A DNA stretch of 7,516 nucleotides from an uncultured Kineosporia sp. (lineage in GTDB: Bacteria; Actinomycetota; Actinomycetes; Actinomycetales; Kineosporiaceae): contig CALMAR010000107.1 in the NCBI GenBank assembly GCA_937859855.1, positions 1 to 7,516 on the forward strand, read 5' to 3'. Below the pieces are notes generated by a model, which saw only the letters and a list, made by a program, of their open reading frames with translations, was not told the DNA's origin and made no database searches. A program made the translations under genes and the position numbers. This document shows, one piece after another, positions 6,392 to 7,516 of this stretch (positions within the stretch are counted from its first letter, which is position 1; every line of letters starts with the position of its first letter).

Positions 6392-6423
6392 CCGGTAGGC
6401 CCTCGGCGACCCGAGGCACCGGC
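6391..6423 (+). promoter_or_regulatory. Leader hairpin upstream of the aldolase ribosome binding site
   Basis: GCCGGT (6391-6396) pairs with ACCGGC (6418-6423), and inside it CCTCGG (6401-6406) pairs with CCGAGG (6411-6416) across a CGAC loop: 12 pairs interrupted by one asymmetric internal loop (AGGC against C). It ends 6 bases before the GGAGGG ribosome binding site. There is no T-run, so it is not a usual terminator. It may be an mRNA leader structure or a DNA palindrome for a regulator. Confidence 0.5.
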
Positions 6424-6429
6424 GGATCC

Positions 6430-6435
6430 GGAGGG
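6430..6435 (+). promoter_or_regulatory. Ribosome binding site of the aldolase
   Basis: GGAGGG lies only 3 bases before the ATG at 6439, a strong match at short spacing. The sequence GAGGGC (6431-6436) is complementary to GCCCTC (6399-6404) in the leader, so it could be masked by base pairing. Confidence 0.7.
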
Positions 6436-6438
6436 CTC

Positions 6439-7287
6439 ATGCCGCAGAGCAGTACTGCCACTCTGATGGAAGCGGCGGCCATCCAGCAGCAGGCCGTGGC
6501 CGCATTCAATGTGATCACCCTCGAACATGCCGAAGCCATCCTGAGCGGTGCCGCACGCGCTCACCAGCCGGTGATATTGCAGCTGAGCCAGAACGCAATC
6601 CACTACCACGGCGGCAAGGTGGGCCCGATGGCCGGCGCGCTCCAGGTCCTGGCCACGGAAGCGCCGACGCCGGTCGCCCTGCATCTGGACCACATCGAGG
6701 ACCGTGAGTTGCTTCAACAGGGCGTCCAGGCCGGATTCAGCTCGATCATGTTCGATGCTGGCCGGCTGCCGTACGACGCCAACGTCGCCGAGACCGCCGA
6801 GGTGGCTCACGGGTTGCGATCGCTTGGAATTTTCACCGAAGCAGAACTGGGTTATGTGGGTGGCAAGGCGACCCAGATCACCAGTGCTCATGCCCCTGGA
6901 GTGCGCACCGATCCCGATCAGGCGGCCGGATACGCCGCTGCCACTGGAGTGGATGCGCTGGCGGTGGCGGTCGGCTCATCGCACGCCATGACCGAGCAGA
7001 CGGCCGAACTGGACATCGCCCTGATCACCCGGCTGCGCGAGCGGGTCCGGATTCCGCTGGTGCTGCACGGTTCCTCCGGTGTCCCGGACACCGTGCTCCA
7101 GCAGGCCATCCGGGCCGGGATCACCAAGGTCAACATCGGCACCGCGCTGAACATCGCCTTCACCGGCGCTCTGCGGCGCAGTCTGGACGCGCACGACACG
7201 GTTGACCCCCGCCCTCACCTGGATGCAGCCCGGGCCCAGACGGCCAGCGTTGTCGAACAGATCCTGGCCGTGATCGCGGCGGCCTGA
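6439..7287 (+). CDS. Class II ketose-bisphosphate aldolase (fructose/tagatose-bisphosphate type)
   Basis: A 282-residue zinc enzyme expected to split a ketose 1,6-bisphosphate into dihydroxyacetone phosphate and glyceraldehyde 3-phosphate. It has the (beta/alpha)8 pattern: AAFNVITLEHAEAIL (21-35), VALHLDHIED (79-88) with catalytic D84 and zinc ligand H85, TEAELGYVGG (133-142) with E135, ALAVAVGSSHAM (173-184) with zinc ligand H182, PLVLHGSSGVP (206-216) with zinc ligand H210, and ITKVNIGTAL (228-237). Length is normal. The stretch MFDAGRLP (104-111) differs from the usual M-I/F-DGSH-x-P, and GSSHAM from GT-S/A-HG, so this is a divergent subgroup and the natural substrate may differ. The frame is open from 6271, but the ATG at 6439 has the ribosome binding site. 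It is divergent from the kinase operon and presumably co-regulated with it. Confidence 0.92.
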   Translation: MPQSSTATLMEAAAIQQQAVAAFNVITLEHAEAILSGAARAHQPVILQLSQNAIHYHGGKVGPMAGALQVLATEAPTPVALHLDHIEDRELLQQGVQAGFSSIMFDAGRLPYDANVAETAEVAHGLRSLGIFTEAELGYVGGKATQITSAHAPGVRTDPDQAAGYAAATGVDALAVAVGSSHAMTEQTAELDIALITRLRERVRIPLVLHGSSGVPDTVLQQAIRAGITKVNIGTALNIAFTGALRRSLDAHDTVDPRPHLDAARAQTASVVEQILAVIAAA

Positions 7288-7302
7288 GCGGCCAGCACCG
7301 GA

Positions 7303-7516
7303 TCAGGTGGTGGCCAGTGCGGCCACCGGCGAAGCCCTGGCCGCTCCCCGGGACGGCAGTACCGAGGCCAGCAGCCCGGCCAGCACCGCCACCACGATGA
7401 TCAGCGCCAGCTGCACCACCGGTACGGACAGCTGCACCGGCATTGCCCCGCCCAGCACGGCCCGGGTGCCCGCCCCCCCGTAGCCGATGCCGAGCAGAAC
7501 TCCAGCGACCGCGCCC
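7303..7516 (-). CDS. FtsX/MacB-like ABC transporter permease, C-terminal fragment
   Basis: The last 70 codons of a minus-strand gene whose start lies beyond the right edge. The reading is a Gly/Ala-rich helix (GAVAGVLLGIGYGG), a short loop (RAVLGGAMPVQLSVP), a hydrophobic helix (VVQLALIIVVAVLAGLLASV) and then LPSRGAARASPVAALATT before the stop. The order of transmembrane helix, short external loop, VPxxQL, transmembrane helix, LPxRxAARxSPxxALAT is the standard C-terminal end of FtsX-type permeases of MacB/LolC-like exporters. Its stop lies 15 bases from the aldolase stop, tail to tail. It is probably not part of the sugar locus. The substrate and the partner ATPase are not visible. Confidence 0.82.
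   Translation of the reverse strand, partial: GAVAGVLLGIGYGGAGTRAVLGGAMPVQLSVPVVQLALIIVVAVLAGLLASVLPSRGAARASPVAALATT
7309..7327. terminator. Possible hairpin terminator at the convergent junction
   Basis: GGTGGCC (7309-7315) and GGCCACC (7321-7327) form a perfect 7-bp stem with a 5-base loop, just past the aldolase stop and inside the last codons of the opposing permease gene. There is no T-run. Such GC-only hairpins are common at gene ends in actinobacteria, but the sequence also codes for protein. Confidence 0.35.

Larger units (their letters stand above)
6314..6438. promoter_or_regulatory. Divergent promoter/operator region between kinase operon and aldolase
   Basis: This 125-base gap separates the starts of the minus-strand operon and the plus-strand aldolase. 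Its middle (about 6330-6390) is far richer in A and T than anything else in the window, as expected for a promoter region. Candidate hexamers such as TATATT (6359-6364, plus strand) can be found, but none forms a convincing -35/-10 pair at normal spacing, so I do not place transcription starts. The region holds a phased repeat array, a CAAGTG tandem repeat and a leader hairpin, listed separately. Control of both directions by the operon's DeoR protein is inferred from position. Confidence 0.75.

Noticed and set aside
6271..6438. Longer N-terminus for the aldolase
   Set aside because: The extra stretch is antisense to the kinase start and crosses the promoter region; GGAGGG just before 6439 sets the start.
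1..7516. tRNA, rRNA, CRISPR array, insertion sequence, attachment site or replication origin
   Set aside because: No regularly spaced palindromic repeats, transposase motifs, cloverleaf-like sequences or terminal inverted repeats were recognised; coding genes fill almost the whole window.

Overview
This is a GC-rich window from the chromosome of a high-GC Gram-positive bacterium (Actinomycetota). The reasons are the strong G/C bias at third codon positions, frequent GTG starts, 4-base start/stop overlaps, a NarL-type sensor kinase with the DLHDGAQQRL box common in actinobacteria, and the general style of the proteins. I cannot name a genus. No tRNA, rRNA, CRISPR array, transposase or phage gene is visible.

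Layout. (1) 2-1410, plus strand: the 3' part of a histidine kinase and its overlapping LuxR/NarL-type response regulator, a complete output pair whose sensor domain lies outside the window. (2) 1434-6313, minus strand: a tight run of six genes. In transcription order these are an FGGY sugar kinase, a DeoR-family repressor, a PfkB-type (1-phosphofructokinase/tagatose-6-phosphate kinase-like) kinase that is broken, a zinc-dependent polyol-type dehydrogenase, a small nucleotidyltransferase and a YdeI/OmdA-like DUF1905 protein. Starts and stops overlap by 4, 4 and 8 bases and then lie 5 and 21 bases apart, so one transcript is likely. (3) 6314-6438: a 125-base divergent control region, more AT-rich than its surroundings, with four 10-bp phased TTGG/TTGC units and a strong leader hairpin. 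(4) 6439-7287, plus strand: a class II ketose-bisphosphate aldolase. (5) 7303-7516, minus strand: the C-terminal end of an FtsX/MacB-like ABC permease, convergent with the aldolase.

How the genes fit together. Dehydrogenase, FGGY kinase, PfkB kinase and class II aldolase together suggest a polyol or ketose route: polyol to ketose, ketose to ketose phosphate, then ketose bisphosphate, then cleavage to two trioses. The DeoR protein would control both directions from the shared intergenic region. No transporter is in the window and the exact sugar cannot be read from the sequence.

The most notable points are these. The PfkB gene has lost about 110 codons from its middle plus reading frame, with the break inside the GAGD motif. 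The divergent region carries a helically phased repeat array that is a good operator candidate. The aldolase leader can form two mutually exclusive stems, one of which covers the ribosome binding site. The final two operon genes, a nucleotidyltransferase and a YdeI-like protein, have no obvious link to sugar catabolism. I see no clear case for a wholly new system; the sugar locus and its control region are the best candidates for follow-up.
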